From positions 7,750,001 through 7,814,000 of the forward strand of contig PUFA01000027.1 of the NCBI GenBank assembly GCA_003508835.1: a stretch of DNA of 64,000 nucleotides. Reading direction: 5' to 3'. Below the pieces are notes generated by a model. That model ran no database searches, had not been told where the DNA came from, and worked only from the letters and a program-made list of their open reading frames with translations. This document shows, one piece after another, positions 1 through 13,075 of this stretch (position 1 is its first letter; every line of letters begins with the position of its first letter). The position numbers were made by a program, and so were the translations under genes. The stretch is from Eonycteris spelaea (taxonomy: Eukaryota; Chordata; Mammalia; Chiroptera; Pteropodidae).

Positions 1-340
1 GAGTTTATTAACTTGGGGAAACATTCCAAGGATATGGAATTTAACACCGTGGCAAGAACTGAAAGGGCAGTCCAAACTGGTGGTTTCTAGAAGCCTGGAA
101 ATACACCGATGGGAACTGAAACTCCTAAATGACCAAGGACACAGAGAAAGAAGGGACATCCTGGAGTAGATGCATTATATAAAGAAAAAGAAGACCCATG
201 AAAAGATTATGCTCCACCCTGGAGACAGAGAGCACACCAGTCACCAAAGCCATCAGGAATGTGTTTGGTGAGATGGAAACCAGCATCATTAAGTTCCATG
301 GCAGCTCTTTGCATGCCACCAGTAGGAGAGGTAGTCACAA
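1..340. other. Unassigned stretch, possibly old ERV-internal sequence
   Basis: This stretch is somewhat richer in G and C than its surroundings and ends where recognisable antisense L1 begins. The composition and purine-rich phrasing suggest an old retroviral internal fragment, but I could not match it to a family. No intact reading frame is present; the one open antisense frame (125-319) starts on a non-ATG codon and has no recognisable domain. Confidence 0.25.
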
Positions 341-1877
341 AGGTTTAAATTTCACCCATTTGAGATAACTTTTGTGCATGGTATGAAGGTTCTGAATTCA
401 TTATTTTGCACATGGATATCCAACTGTCCCAGTGCCATTTAAAAGACTATTATTTTTTTCATTGAATTGTCTGTCTCACAGATTTAACAAAAATCAAGTG
501 ACCATAAATGGAATGAATGGTTTATTTCCGTTCAATGATATGTGTGCCTATTTATTCTCATATCACACTATCTTGATTACTGTAGCTTCTACTAAGTTTT
601 GAAGTCCAGTAATGTAAGACCTCCAACATTTTTTTCTCAAAAAATGTTTTGGCTATTCCAGGTCCTATGCATTTCTTTACCTATGTTAGGATAAATTCTC
701 AGTTTCTGCAAATTGCCTGCTGAGATTTAGATAGAGATTGCAATAAATCCACAGATCAATTTGAGCTGAACTATCATCTTAACAATACTGGGTCTCCCAA
801 TGAACATGAAATGTCTCTCCATTTATTTAGATAATCATAATTTATTTTTGTGAACATTTTATAGTCACATTATTTTCATGAATGTTTTAATTTTCAGTTC
901 ATAGAATGCACTTATTTTGTTAAATTACACCTAAATGTTTTATTGTTTTTGATGTTGTGAATAGAATTATTTTCTAAATTTCATTTTGGATTATTTATTG
1001 CTAAAATACAGGAATCAAGTTGGTTTTTACATAATGATTTTGTATCTTATAATCTCACTTAACTCATCTATTAGTTCTAATAGATACTTTCTGAATTTCA
1101 AATTCTTCAGTATATAAAATTTTCATCTGCAGATAAAGATTTTATTCATCCCTTTTCAATCTGCAAGTTTTTATTACTATTACAATTACTATTATATTAT
1201 TTTGCCTTTTACACTGGCTAAAAATTCCAGTACAATGTTAAATAGAAATGGAGAATATTACATTCAATGAGCCTTGTTTTGTGACCAAACTTATGGTCTA
1301 TAGTGGAGTGTTTTATGTGCACTTCATTGGGTTCTTTACTGGGTCAAGCATTCTATAATTCTATAGTTCATGTCAGTTGATAGTGTTGTTCACATATTTT
1401 ATATCCTGGATGATTTTCTGTCTAGTTGTTTTATCAGTTATTGAGAGTGGATTATTGAAAGCTCCAGATATTATTGTTGAATTGTGTATTTTTCCTTTTA
1501 GGTCTATCAATTTTTATGTCATGTATTTGGGAGCTCTGTTGTTAGATATGCACAAATACATTGATGACTATATTTTCCTGATATACTGACTCTTATCATC
1601 AGTACCAATTTTTCTTTGTTGTGAAGTCTATTTTTCCAATAATATAGCTACTCCAGCTCTCGTTGCTATTTGTATAGCACATATCTTTTCCATCCATTTA
1701 ACTTTTAACCAACTCATATGTTTGAATCTCTTGTAGATGGCATATTGTTGACTTTGATCTTTATCCAGTCCAATAATCTCTGCCTTTGATTGGGATCTTT
1801 AGATTATTTGCACTGAATGTAAATATTTATGTGATTATATTTTCATGTTATTTTGCTATTTATTCTGTCTTGTATCT
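341..1877 (-). mobile_element. Old LINE-1 fragment, ORF2 (antisense)
   Basis: Read on the minus strand this is the ORF2 region of an ancient L1. The + strand shows the reverse complement of several well-conserved ORF2 blocks, such as 'ttactgtagctt' near 577, 'ttggctattcca' near 649 and 'ttccatttatttag' near 818. Proceeding rightwards it reaches the N-terminal half of ORF2 near 1370-1850. Many stops and indels show it is long dead. It continues beyond the nested insertion at 1878-2359, so the two parts are one interrupted element. Confidence 0.85.
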
Positions 1878-2359
1878 TTTTTTTTAATTAACAGCTTTAT
1901 TGAGACATAGTCCACATACCACAAAAGGTGCCCTTTAAATATATAGTTCACTAGTTTATTCATACGGTCGTACAACTATCATCACTACTAATTTTAGAAC
2001 ATTTTCATTAAGCCAAAAAGAAATCCCAAACCCATTAGCAGTTACTCTTCTTCCTCCCCCACACTCTGGAAAGCCACTCACTCACTGTCTTAATGGACTG
2101 ACCTATTGTGAACATTTTATTTAAATGAAGTCACATAATACGTGGCCTTCTGTGAATGGCTCCATTCACTCAGCCTAAATTTTCAAAGTTGATTCATGGT
2201 ATACCATGAATCAGTATAGCCTTGTGTTTTTTTTATGATTAATATTATTTTGTTACATACATAAACTACATTTTTTTATCCTTTAATCAGTTGATATATT
2301 TGGATTGTTTCCATTTTTTGGCTATTATAAATAATTCTGCTGTTGACATTTATGTACAC
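1878..2359 (-). mobile_element. Nested L1MB/L1MC-type 3' UTR insertion
   Basis: A poly(T) run at 1877-1885 is the complement of a poly(A) tail. The following + strand block, with 'gctttattgagacatag' and later 'ttggctattataaataatt', is the reverse complement of the terminal 3' UTR of L1MB/L1MC-age elements. It is flanked by 'cttgtatct' (1869-1877) and 'cttatatct' (2360-2368), one mismatch in nine, which fits a decayed target-site duplication. It split the older antisense L1 and is therefore younger than its host element. Confidence 0.8.
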
Positions 2360-3390
2360 CTTATATCTCTTTTTGCTCCTCTCTCCACTTTTATGCCTTT
2401 GTTGTGTTTTTTTAGCAAATCGTTTTAATCTCTCTGGATTTTTTAAAATATTTTTAAGTTAACTTTTTAGAAGTTATTCTAAGGACTACAATATCTATCT
2501 CAGCTTTTCACAATCTACTTCAGAATATTATTTATTTAATTCCCATAAAATATAAATCTTTTTCCCAATATGTTCTCTCCTTTTTCTCCCCTCTTCTATA
2601 TGATTTATATTAGGAAGTCAACGGAACAGTGATAAATACTGCCATATAAAATCTTAAATATTTTAGAAAAGTTAGTAGAAAATTATAAATATATTTACAA
2701 ACTCACATTTACCATTTCTGACACCTTTCATTTCTTCATGTGGGTTGGAGTTACTTTCTCATTTTCTTCCAGATTGATGAACCTCCATTGGCACTTCTTG
2801 TAAGGCAGGTCTGTTAGCAATAATTCTCTCAGATTTTATCTGGCAATGTCTTTATTTCATCTTTATTTTTGAAGGATGATTTTACTGAATAAAAGTGTTT
2901 TAGTTCACACTTTTTTTTTAGCTCTTTGAATATGACATTCCAATGTCTTCTGTAAACTATTGTTCCTGATGAGAAGTTAACTGTTAATCTTATTGTGGTT
3001 CCCCTATATTTGATGAATCTTTTTTCCCCCTTAATGCTTTATAATATTTTCTTATTGTCTTTGATATAGAACTCTTATTCTACTTAGGGTTTGTTGAGCT
3101 TGTTAGGTATTTAGATTAATGTTCCTCATCAAATTTGGAAAGTTTTTGAACACTATTTCGTCAAATATATTTTTCTCTACTCTATTTTTCTCCTTTCCTT
3201 TGGGACTTCTACTGCTTGTTTGTTGGCATGCTTGATATTCGCTCACAAGTCTCTGAGGTATTGCTCATTTCATATATTTTTTTTCTCTATTAAATAATTT
3301 CTATTGATCTATATTAAAGTTTACTGATTCAATTGTTTTATTCTGCAGGGACCTAGGTTATTTCCATCTTTTGACTCAGTATCTCAACAG
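2360..3390 (-). mobile_element. Old LINE-1 fragment, inter-ORF and ORF1 region (antisense)
   Basis: This continues the element interrupted at 1878. From about 2760 rightwards the + strand is the reverse complement of an L1ME/L1M-type ORF1: the blocks around 2900-3000 and 3100-3300 follow the usual ORF1 order. It ends near 3390 without a recognisable 5' UTR, so the 5' end is missing. There are no intact frames. Confidence 0.75.
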
Positions 3391-4300
3391 GTGGCCTACA
3401 TGGTTGTGTTTGAAGGAAAGGAGGGAGCAAGAGAGTTCTAGAGTTCTATATGAGACATTTCCCTCTACATGTCATTGTGCAACATAATACCATATAGCCA
3501 CAATCTAATTGTAAGAACTAGAAATTGTGCCTTTCTGTAGTCCCAATATGAACAAAAAAGAATGGATTTAATAAATACATAGCAATATCTCTCCTATAAA
3601 TTCCTATATTTAGGCAACTGAAAAGACTTGTGATTTTTCTTTGCTTACCTAGATGTCATAACTTTCTACATGTTTTCAGGTCAAATTGTTGGGCACAATG
3701 ATTGAAATGTAAATATTAAAGTCTATTCTCTAGAGAGCTGGCAGTGCTCAAGATGGCAATGGTATACCTCTCTTAGAGTTTAACTCTGATCAAATAAGGA
3801 AGAAAATTCAAAATGGAGGCAGGCTGGGTAACATGATGGGTTGAACATAAGAGTCCTCTCTGCTTCATCTCCAAACCCTACTAAAACATGAACAGCAGGT
3901 CAGGAGAAGGGGAAAAAAACACACAAATATGTGTCTTTGATAGAAAGATGAATAGATATTAGTTTCCTATGTTGCATTACCCCTTTATATTTGGGCAGGT
4001 TTTTACAATAGGTTCTCAGACTTCGCTTCATAATCCCTTAGATAGCATTCACATAAACTGCAATGTGAATGGCTCTCATTGGATTATACAAAATGACAGC
4101 CTTTCTTTACCCCACCTTCAGAGTATGAGATACTTCTGATTTCTGACCCTTCCTAATGAATTACTTTTCATTTTACTCTTTGATACATATAGGATCTCAG
4201 CTCCTCCAAGATGCTAAGTTATTTTAAAAGTTTTCTCTCATTTTAATTTTTATTTCTTTCTAAATTTTTTGACACCACTCATTTTGTACTACAGTAATTC
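3391..4300. other. Unassigned AT-rich DNA
   Basis: I see no gene or confidently named repeat. The left part (3390-3560) has moderate GC and could be an eroded LTR, but no polyadenylation signal or terminal TG/CA pair can be placed. Confidence 0.3.
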
Positions 4301-4304
4301 CTCA

Positions 4305-4425
4305 CTTAACATCACTGATAGTTTCTGCACCTTTAAGTTAAACAATATATAATGAAACCAATTTTACCATAGGCTAATCAATATAAACACAAATTCCTGT
4401 GGTATCACTTCAACAATAGTGAAAC
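4305..4425 (+). mobile_element. Remnant of a DNA transposon end
   Basis: The block beginning 'cagtaattcctcactta' and running through 'accataggctaat' resembles the terminal part of a fossil mammalian cut-and-paste transposon. Starting with CAGT is typical of such ends. I cannot assign the subfamily, and no matching opposite inverted end is visible nearby, so it is truncated. The frame at 4427-4636 just downstream is short, hydrophobic and unlike any transposase I recognise. Confidence 0.4.
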
Positions 4426-6394
4426 AATGTTGAATGAAACAACATTATTCAAGGACCTGCTATATCTTCCTCTCCTGTTATATTTGCCCTCATATATTTT
4501 AAATTCTGCTGCTGGTGTTTCAGTGGAGTTTGAGGATGAAACAGAGAAAACTCTTATGTTCAACCCACCATATTTAATTGGGAGTCAATTATTTTATTTT
4601 CTATTTTTTCTTTTATATTTTTCTAATCAGCTATAAAACAAAACTTTAATATTTAATTGAGCTTTATTACTTTCATATGTTAAATGTTAGTTAAACCTTT
4701 CACAGTAGATAAAGTAAGTGGGAAAGATACTACTATGTGGAAAAACAAACAAACAACACAACAACAAAAAACTTAACACACAGAGGTTTAACAACTTTTC
4801 CTTGCAGTTAGTGATGTGAATTTGAAAGAGGTAGGACGCCATGATTTCCCTATACATTTTCTTGACCAAATTAGGAACAGCTTACTGAAAACCAGTGATT
4901 TTATGGAGAAACTCTGCATTGAAAAAAATATAATAAACATAAATTCTTGTCTAATTTGAATTGATTTATAGTACAAAGTCAAAAATTGATGCATAATAAG
5001 TACTTGTGAAAAGGGGAAATAATTTAAATAAATAATTCACATGCCTAAACTTTTAAACTATTTTATTTTTAATTTAGTAATTAGGAAGGGAGAGAAAGAA
5101 TTGTGCCCAAATGTTCCAAGACCAGATATGCAGAATTATTTCAAAAACAATACTTTCCTAAGAAAGAATGAATATTGACAATAATGGTCACTCACAAATA
5201 AACTCAAAAACTCAAGCACGTCCTTGAGATAAAAATTATTATATAAAAGTTGTGTTTGTTTTAAAAAATTGAAAAATATGTTTGACAGTCTTGCTGCTGA
5301 TTATTTTAAGTTGATAAATCTTTCTTTGCTAAGAGAGTGGCTTTTCTTTATACTTCTGCTTAGTAGGTGGTGAAAAGAGACCAGCTGTTCAACATATCTT
5401 GGCATTCACAAGTGTAAGATACACTTATTCTTGAAGAGTAAGACATGCTTACATCTCACACATCACGCATTATAATGCAATAAAAAAATCTATAGTTATG
5501 CTGAACTCACCATTTGGCAATGAAAATCAAGCACAGTGTAAGATGAAGATATGACACTTTGAGAAAAAAAGCAAATGTCAGTAAATTTGCTCCATCCATT
5601 GTACTACCCTGTGGTGACAGCAGACGTCACTACCAATTTTCTCAAGCCACTAGTACATGTCTGTAACTGAAAACGGTATGAAAAGCTTTCTAATTAATTG
5701 CTACTGCAGATCTGCTACTTCCAAAAGTTTTCCCTTCAGATACAGATGCTAACCTGTCTCAGCATATGAATATTGCATCCTTTTGCAATTTACAAAGAAA
5801 ACAATTTTTCATTCATTTGCTAGTCAGTGGTACAGAAAATGTTGCAGTAGATCCCAGATAATAAAGAAAAAGAACAATTTTTTTTCCTTTCCCTTTGAAT
5901 AATGGATTGAGAGCTGCCAAGTTTTCGCTGAACAATAGCTCACCATCCAATTTTACTTAACCGAAAAGAGATGAACATAAACAGTGGGAATGTGAATAAA
6001 AGCAATTACTAAAAACTATATTAGCAAAGAGGACTATTTAATCCACAACATATTTCACTTACCAAATTGCTAACACTCAATACAAGAGGGTTAGAATAAA
6101 GATGCCTTTATAAACACATGTGTCTCTAAATGGAAAGTGACAGAAGCCTCATTTACAGCTGTTAGAATATTCTGAAATTGTTACATTTTTAGTCCAAATT
6201 AAAAATAGGAATGTGATACTGACTTAACAGCAACACCATCAAAATCGTGCAAGTCAAATATCTAGATCTAGGCCCTTCCCATCATGACCCAGATGTGGTT
6301 ATGGAAAAATTCATAGCGCCCACTTATTTTTATCACAGTTCTTACGTGATCTCTACTATGTCCCCCAGATCAAATCATTGATGAAAATTCACCC
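4426..6394. other. Unassigned AT-rich DNA
   Basis: About 2 kb without a recognisable gene or repeat. Small A-rich runs occur (for example 4740-4770). The part around 5560-5800 is less AT-biased and looks like unique sequence. Confidence 0.3.
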
Positions 6395-6482
6395 ATTAAT
6401 TCAACCAATGGGAAAACATTTATTGAGTGCCTACTACGTGTCAAGCATTGTGTCAAACCCTGGAGATACAGTGACTTATACT
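6395..6482 (-). mobile_element. L2 LINE 3' end fragment
   Basis: The + strand contains 'aacatttattgagtgcctac' followed by a block like the complement of the L2 3' terminus, which L2 shares with MIR. The element therefore lies on the minus strand. It extends perhaps to 6600 but becomes unrecognisable. Confidence 0.7.
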
Positions 6483-6484
6483 TC

Positions 6485-9400
6485 ATGCATCATTCACTGA
6501 TTCTTTACACATACATGGCACTGAGCTTGGAACTACATGCGCTAGTCACACTGCAACGTTCCTTGACTCTGGGACAACATAATATATCTGATCTGCATTA
6601 TGTAAACAAAGATAAAATGTAATATGAAGCAAGAACACTGAATCAAGAGAAAAGCCTATTAATATACTAATATACCCAGGGCATTGTGTTATGTAAATAA
6701 CTAACAGTAGGCATTATCTTCAATCAATACTTTCCAGAATCCTGCTTCAGACAAGCAGCCCCCACAGTGTGTAATGAGCAGAAACTTCATACCCTGTGTT
6801 GTCCTTGCTGATGTTTGAATCCTGCTGTTTTTACATTCGGGGCTGCTGAGATGACTGCACTTTTTTGGCAACTGAAAGGGAACCTTGATCTGGTTTCTCC
6901 CACAACAAGTAAAGAATAAAACCTATAATCCGTCTTAATTTCATCCCATATGACTTGAAAAGTAGTGTTGGTGGGGGCAGGAAACATCACTGACAACGTC
7001 TTGTATGAAGAAAACAAACACCAAAGCAAATAATTTTTTTAAAGTATTAACTCAATGGGTTTAAATTACAAAGATTTCTCTTTAATAAAATGGAACACAG
7101 ACCCAGACACCAATATTTCGATTCATTAAGCATACATGGGGCTACTAATGGTTTATGTATTCTTAGAAAAAAATAGGTTTCAAAGAAAAAGAATAAGTAG
7201 AGATTTTTAAATGGGTAAAGTGTTATTGATGTTAGCACAGACTTTTTAATGAATAGCACTAATGTATTTCATTCTTTCAGATCATGTAAGTACAAAGGAA
7301 CATGAATCCTTGTCTATTTTTTAATAACTATTTGTTTGAAATAGTCTCATAAAGTTCCTGCAAGTGTATGTGTTTCTCCCTGATATAATAGTACTATTTC
7401 CTTATTTTTCCAAGAAATTTTTAAAAATGCCCACATTATGTTGCTTCATATTGGATTGTTAGCCACTATATTCTTCAGTCTTTTAAAAGAAGAATCTTCA
7501 CCACTCAATAAATAAACCTAATGCATACCTCTAAGCAATAAGTAATTAAAATAAAATCATAAGCATGTGCTTTACAGCATGTTTTTCCTCTCTAAATTAT
7601 GGTTTTGCAACATTTCTTTAAATGGCTTTCACTTTTATTGCATTGCAAAAGTGATATCATATTCTTTGTATGTACTTTATTATCTCATTTGATTGGGTTT
7701 TAATTCCTACAACACACAGCAAAGGCTGATGTGCCTTTTGCAATTTGAAACAGTGGTTGCATGCTGAGAATAATTAGCTTCACTAAGGCAGAACAAATGA
7801 TTTCTTTGCAAAACACCAAGTCTATGTTTCAACAAAGATAACTACAGAATGCCCAAGTTATCTTGGGTCTTCCACTATAGTGGTTACTTCTAGTTTAATT
7901 AACATGTTTATAATCCTAATTCCCTAATAACTATGGTGACCAGAGATTATTATAAAGAATACTGCTTTGGAAATTGGTTCATTTCATTTGTCATTTTTCA
8001 TTAAATATTTATTTTACATAGATATTCTATAAAATATCTATGCTTTTTGGCAAATTAATACTCTTCAAATTTTATACTCTTTAAATTTGTTTTATTAAAT
8101 TTTCTTTTACTTTTATTGTTTCTAATCATAATTTAAGCAAAATAATTTCATTGCCTGTGGTTACCAGAATGGTGGCAGGCTATTCTCCCTGACCAATCCA
8201 CCTTGAAATTTTAAAGATCTTTTAGTAATCCAATAAAGAAACATTTACAAGAAGCCAGATTTGTAGAGTTTTCTATACTTATTTTTAGTAAGATAATAGG
8301 AATATGGTAATTAAATGCCACAAATCAATTTGTACTAAAAAGAAGTCATTTAGTAATAGCAACAACAGAGAGAGATGATTATAATTTCTTATAATTAAGG
8401 GCCTAATCTTTAAACCAGTAAAATCTGCACTAAAAGTTTCATTTAGTTTATATTTTAGTTAAGATTCTTGTTAATGCTTATTGAATCATCTTGAATGGAA
8501 GCATTAATTAGAGTTCATTCTGCAGGAAAAAAGGTCATGAGTGCATACTGCTCTGAAATTAAGCTTTACTTTCATATCCCTATATGGCTGCAGGAAACTT
8601 AAGTTATTGCTGCATTACACACAGTCATCTAGCATCTCATAGTTCCAGATACCAGTGGTTTGACAAGTCTAATTCTGTGCAAGACTCCTTTAATTGCTTC
8701 AACCTTGCTATAAACAAATTTATCCTCTAAAATGTTTCTGGAATAATCAGGTAAACACAAGCTTTAAAAGTTTTAAATTTTATAGCCTGTATTTATACAG
8801 AATCATTGGCAGATTATGAAATCATTATCAAATTAAGTTTCCTGCTATATGTTCAATCCTGAATATTAACAAGTTTCTATTATTTATTTGATTGAGTTAG
8901 GAGGAATGATTTTAAAACCTAAAAATTATCCTCCTTCCTCACTTTGAACTATTGAATCAACAAAAAGTTTAATACTTTTTGTAAAGTGAGTTATATCTTC
9001 AGAATTGTAACTTTGAGCACTTTTGAAATATAAACTGACCTTGTTGTATAGATGCTGTTAATACAGCTATGCATTGTTAATGTAAATATCGGTCCAGTTA
9101 GCAAATGCTATGAAGGTAATGAAAATTACTTGAAATTATTGAAAAAGTAAAAGAAATTTATAAAACAAATGAATTTAAAGAGTATGAAATTCAAAGAGAA
9201 TTAGTTTGCCAAAGAACATTGCCTTATTTTTACTTAAATTTTATACGACTGTTTATCTAGTCATATATGTTCTTTACACCACCAAGCATCCAAAGAGATT
9301 CCAAATTATTTTTTTCAGTAAATAGCTGATTAGAGTCTAGGTGTTATATCTTAGAATATTTAAAATATTAGTATTTCATATAGATTTAGAGACACAGAAC

Positions 9401-10565
9401 TAGAAAACTCATTTTCTCTGAGTAACAGTTTTTAAATAAAGTCATTTTCCTTTTTGTTTGGTAAACATGTAACTTTAACATTGTTTTTTCTCTTATTAAA
9501 TTCCATTTCTGCCTTGGATTGGTTAGGTCAGGTTCAAAGGTATATTTATTTCATGTAATAAATGTGAATTCAAAAGAGGTTTAAAAAATAGGAAATGTTC
9601 AATGAAATTCTGTCCCATTACAGTAAGAGTTAATTTTTCTTGCAAATCAAGCTTAGTTGCCTTAGCAACCCTTTCATTTCAAAAGTTCAAAGTCAGTCAA
9701 ACTCTATTAAGAGAATATAATTGGAAAACTAGATTAAGAGAATATAAATGGCAACTCACTAAGACTATCATGATGTTGAAACAGTTTGATCATTAATTTA
9801 GCATCGATGATACCAGTGACAAACTATTAAGTTTTCACATAAAAGGTTGATGGCTACTGTTCAGAAGTACTTAAGTGACAATAAAAAAAAGGGATTGTGT
9901 TTTTTTCTATGCGGTAAGAAATGAATGATTTGGTTGTGTACCAGTGAAAATATAAAGTGTAGTAAGAAATAATTATTTTATACTCTTTAAAGTAATATCA
10001 CCAAGCACATTTACTACCTATGTATTAGTTGGGGTATCCTGTTTTTCTACCATTTAAAAGTAAATAACCCATATATAATTATATGATCTGCACCTTTCCT
10101 AGACTTTTCACTTAACTCACAGAAACAAATTTTGTTTTAAATAAAGACAAGATGTATTAACTGAGAGAAACAGCCTAATGTGAGGCTAGTTGGAAGAAGG
10201 AAAGGGAGTAGCAAAAAGCTATCTTTACTTGAAATAATGTATATTATTTTAATATCTTCCTTAAATTCATTTAAAATTTAATATAATTAACATATTTATA
10301 GAGCTAGTATGTAATCTAGAGTTGCATTCTTTTGTGTGTGTTTGTTTCACTGAAGCCAGCATCTATACAACAATGTCAGTTTATGTTTTCATAATAACAA
10401 AAGATGCATGACTTCTACACAAGGCAACTATATCCTTCACTAAACATTTAAATATATTCTCACTAAATTAGTTAACAAAATACAAATGCCACTACTGACA
10501 CAAAAGATTTAGTATTCTAATAGTACAAGAAAATATAATTAGCCAAAAGAAATAAAACAAAACAA
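6485..10565. other. Unassigned AT-rich DNA
   Basis: Roughly 4 kb in which I recognise no gene, RNA gene or named repeat. Several open frames of 60-80 codons occur on both strands, as expected by chance at this length. None shows a domain, signal peptide or coding-like neighbourhood. Confidence 0.3.
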
Positions 10566-10569
10566 TGAG

Positions 10570-10845
10570 AAAGATGACTGAAAATTATCCGTAACTGAAA
10601 ATTATAATAATATATATCTGAGAAATCCAAAGGTAGCAACAGAAAAATCCTTAAAATGAATGAGAATTCAGAAAAGTAAATGATTAATAAATAAAATTGT
10701 CATTAATTCTCTAAGAACTAAGAATAATCAGTTAGAAAATATAATTAAAGGAATTCCAATTTATCATTTATGAAGGAGGTAAGCTAAAAGAACTTGGGGA
10801 TTTATATGAAATATATAAGATGTATATAAAAAGAAGGTTTGGATG
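10570..10845 (+). mobile_element. Probable old L1 ORF2 scrap
   Basis: A-rich sense sequence including 'gttagaaaatataatt' and a following block resembling the middle of ORF2 of old L1 elements. It is highly diverged and lies directly upstream of the younger L1 5' UTR starting near 10848, so it is probably an independent older insertion. Confidence 0.4.
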
Positions 10846-10847
10846 AG

Positions 10848-11786
10848 GTAAGCATCATCGCAGCATGAGAAGACCTCTAGGTCTCTCCCCTTTATGTACA
10901 ACAAGTTGGACAGCTATAACTCAACAAAGGAGTCCCTGCTTGATACATGAATACGTTTGAGAAATCGTGCATTGCGACATGTGAAGGTGTGTGTATCAGA
11001 GGAAGCAGGGGAAGCCAGATGACGGGAAGGACAGAGTCCGGAGTCTCAGATGCAGTCCCGTGTTCCCCACAGGCCCAGATGACATGATAGCAGTGAAGGC
11101 TTACAGCACAGACAGGAGTGGTAAAGGTGGTAATCTGGTCTAAGTGGCCAGTACACATTGAGGCTGAGCCCAGGGTCAGGGGCAGAGAAGCAGTGCAAAG
11201 GGTGGCAGCGGTGGATAGGTCACCATCACCAGGGTAAGAAAACCATAGATATGAGCATCTACCCACACTCTCCCTCCTATGGCTCAACCAGCATTACAAC
11301 CCTCACTTGACAGATCATGCAGGAGCAGAAGAACATTCAAGCCTCGGTGGTCTGTACTCATTGTGGTTGAACCCACTGAAAAGAACAGGACCACAAACAC
11401 ATGGATCCGCTCCTCCCTCCCTCACGCAGCGCTGTGGAGTCTGGCAGAGGCAGCTGTGTCACCTCAGGCAGAGCAGTGTGGCTGGTGGCTTCTGGTCATA
11501 CGCAGACCAGGAGCCCATTGTCCATTACATCCCACCATTGGGGTGGTGCCCTGAGACTGAGGTGACTCAGTTATAAAAAGGATAACCACCTTCTATGGGA
11601 ATACAGGGCATTTTCCACGGCAGAGGTGATACTGCTCCAAAGAAATCCCAGTAGTGCTCCTAAAAGGACACAAAAACTTGCACTATACCACCACCTACTG
11701 GAAAACAAAAGAAAAACCTCTATTTATTCACCTGCTAAATATAGTACTTAAAAAAAAAAAAAAAAGATTTTATTCCCTCAAAAGCC
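10848..11786 (+). mobile_element. LINE-1 5' UTR
   Basis: GC-rich, CpG-depleted block standing out from the AT-rich surroundings, followed without a break by ORF1 and ORF2 remnants in the same orientation. In position, length and composition it is an L1 5' UTR. An A-run (11751-11764) lies just before the ORF1 start region. Open frames on both strands here (10892-11287 minus; 11279-11576 plus) are by-products of the GC-rich composition. The 5' limit is placed where the composition changes and is approximate. Confidence 0.8.
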
Positions 11787-12655
11787 ATGACAGAGAAATA
11801 ATCCATCAAGTGCCATGAATAACCAAGGTAATAAGGTAGTCCAGAGAGAAAAAGAAAAATCTCCAGAAAATAAACTCAAAGACATGGAGGACAGTGATTT
11901 AAATGACAAAGAATTCAAGATTGCGGGTTTGAAAAACTCACTGAGATACAAGAAAACTAAGAAAGGCAGTTGAATGAGCTCAGAAATAAAATTAACAAAC
12001 CAAAGGAGTACTTTACCAAAGAGACTGATATTATATAAACAACCAAACAGGAATTCTAGAGCCGAAGAACTCAAAAAAAATGAGATAAAGAACGAATTAG
12101 AAATCTTAGGAAATAGATCAGACCAGATGGAGGAAAGAATTAGTGATACTGAAGATAGGAATCTAGAAACAACTCAAGTTGAACAAGAGAGATAATTGAA
12201 AGAACTGGACCCTCAAATCCAAGAAACAAATAGGACAACTCATTATCTCAATGCAAAAAGGCCTTCTACAAGACACATTATATTAAAGCTGTCAAAAGGT
12301 AATGACAAGAAAAAAATTCTCAAGGCAGCCAGGGAAAAGAAGATGGTAACCTATAAAGGAAACCCCATTAGCTTTAAGCAGAAACCCTACAAGCCAGAAG
12401 AGAGTAAAATCAAATATTCAAATTATTGAATGAAAGAAATCACCAGTCAATAATAATATATCCTGCAAAGTTATCCTTTAGATTTGATGGAGAAATAAAG
12501 GCTTTTCCAGACAAACAAAGCTGAGGGAATTTATCACCACAAGATCTTCATTAAAAGAAATGCTAAAAGAAACTCTTCTACCTGAAATAAAAAAGCAAAA
12601 GGATACAAAACCGTGAATACAATGACAGACAGAAGCGGGAAATTATAACTCTTGT
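11787..12655 (+). mobile_element. LINE-1 ORF1 remnant (dead)
   Basis: L1 ORF1 encodes an RNA-binding chaperone with a coiled coil, an RRM and a C-terminal domain. The likely start codon at 11787 is followed within four codons by a stop. A coiled-coil-like, Glu/Lys-rich segment is readable at 11974-12192 and then hits a TAA at 12193. The same frame resumes and shows the C-terminal-domain sequence LNAKRPSTRHIILKLSK near 12256. The two pieces are too close together: the RRM-encoding part is missing at about 12190-12220. A further deletion lies after 12400, so the protein cannot be made. Confidence 0.9.
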
Positions 12656-13075
12656 TCAGACTAGAGTGTTAAATACTTAAACATAACAGAAAGCTTAAAT
12701 AAAGAAGACAATAGCTCCTGACATTTGGAAATGAATTCATAGCAAAAAAGAGATAGTTTGTGACAACAGAAACATAACAGGGGAGAAGGAAAGGACTGAC
12801 CTGCATAAGTGAAGGAAGCTAAGATGAAACCAGAAGAAAAAAGAGTATTATACTTATGAAACTTTTTTTGCATAAATATAATGGTAACTACAGAACAAAA
12901 CTCTGGAACTGAGACAGATGGTATAACTAAAGAGGAAACAGAAGGAAAAAAAATCATAGAAAACCACAAAACTACAACAACAGACAGACACACAAGGAAA
13001 AAGAAACAATGGAGACAGAGCAACACCCCCCCCCCGCAAAAAAAAAAACAAAAGATAAAATGGCTATAGAAAGCA
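12656..13075 (+). mobile_element. LINE-1 inter-ORF spacer and ORF2 leader
   Basis: A-rich spacer between the ORF1 and ORF2 remnants. It carries a C-run followed by an A-run (13026-13049), probably a replication-slippage product. The antisense frames at 12661-13080 and 12854-13051 are low-complexity shadows. Confidence 0.75.

Noticed and set aside
10892..11576. Open frames of 131, 91 and 89 codons on both strands
   Set aside because: All lie in a GC-rich, stop-poor L1 5' UTR; overlapping frames on opposite strands are a compositional effect.
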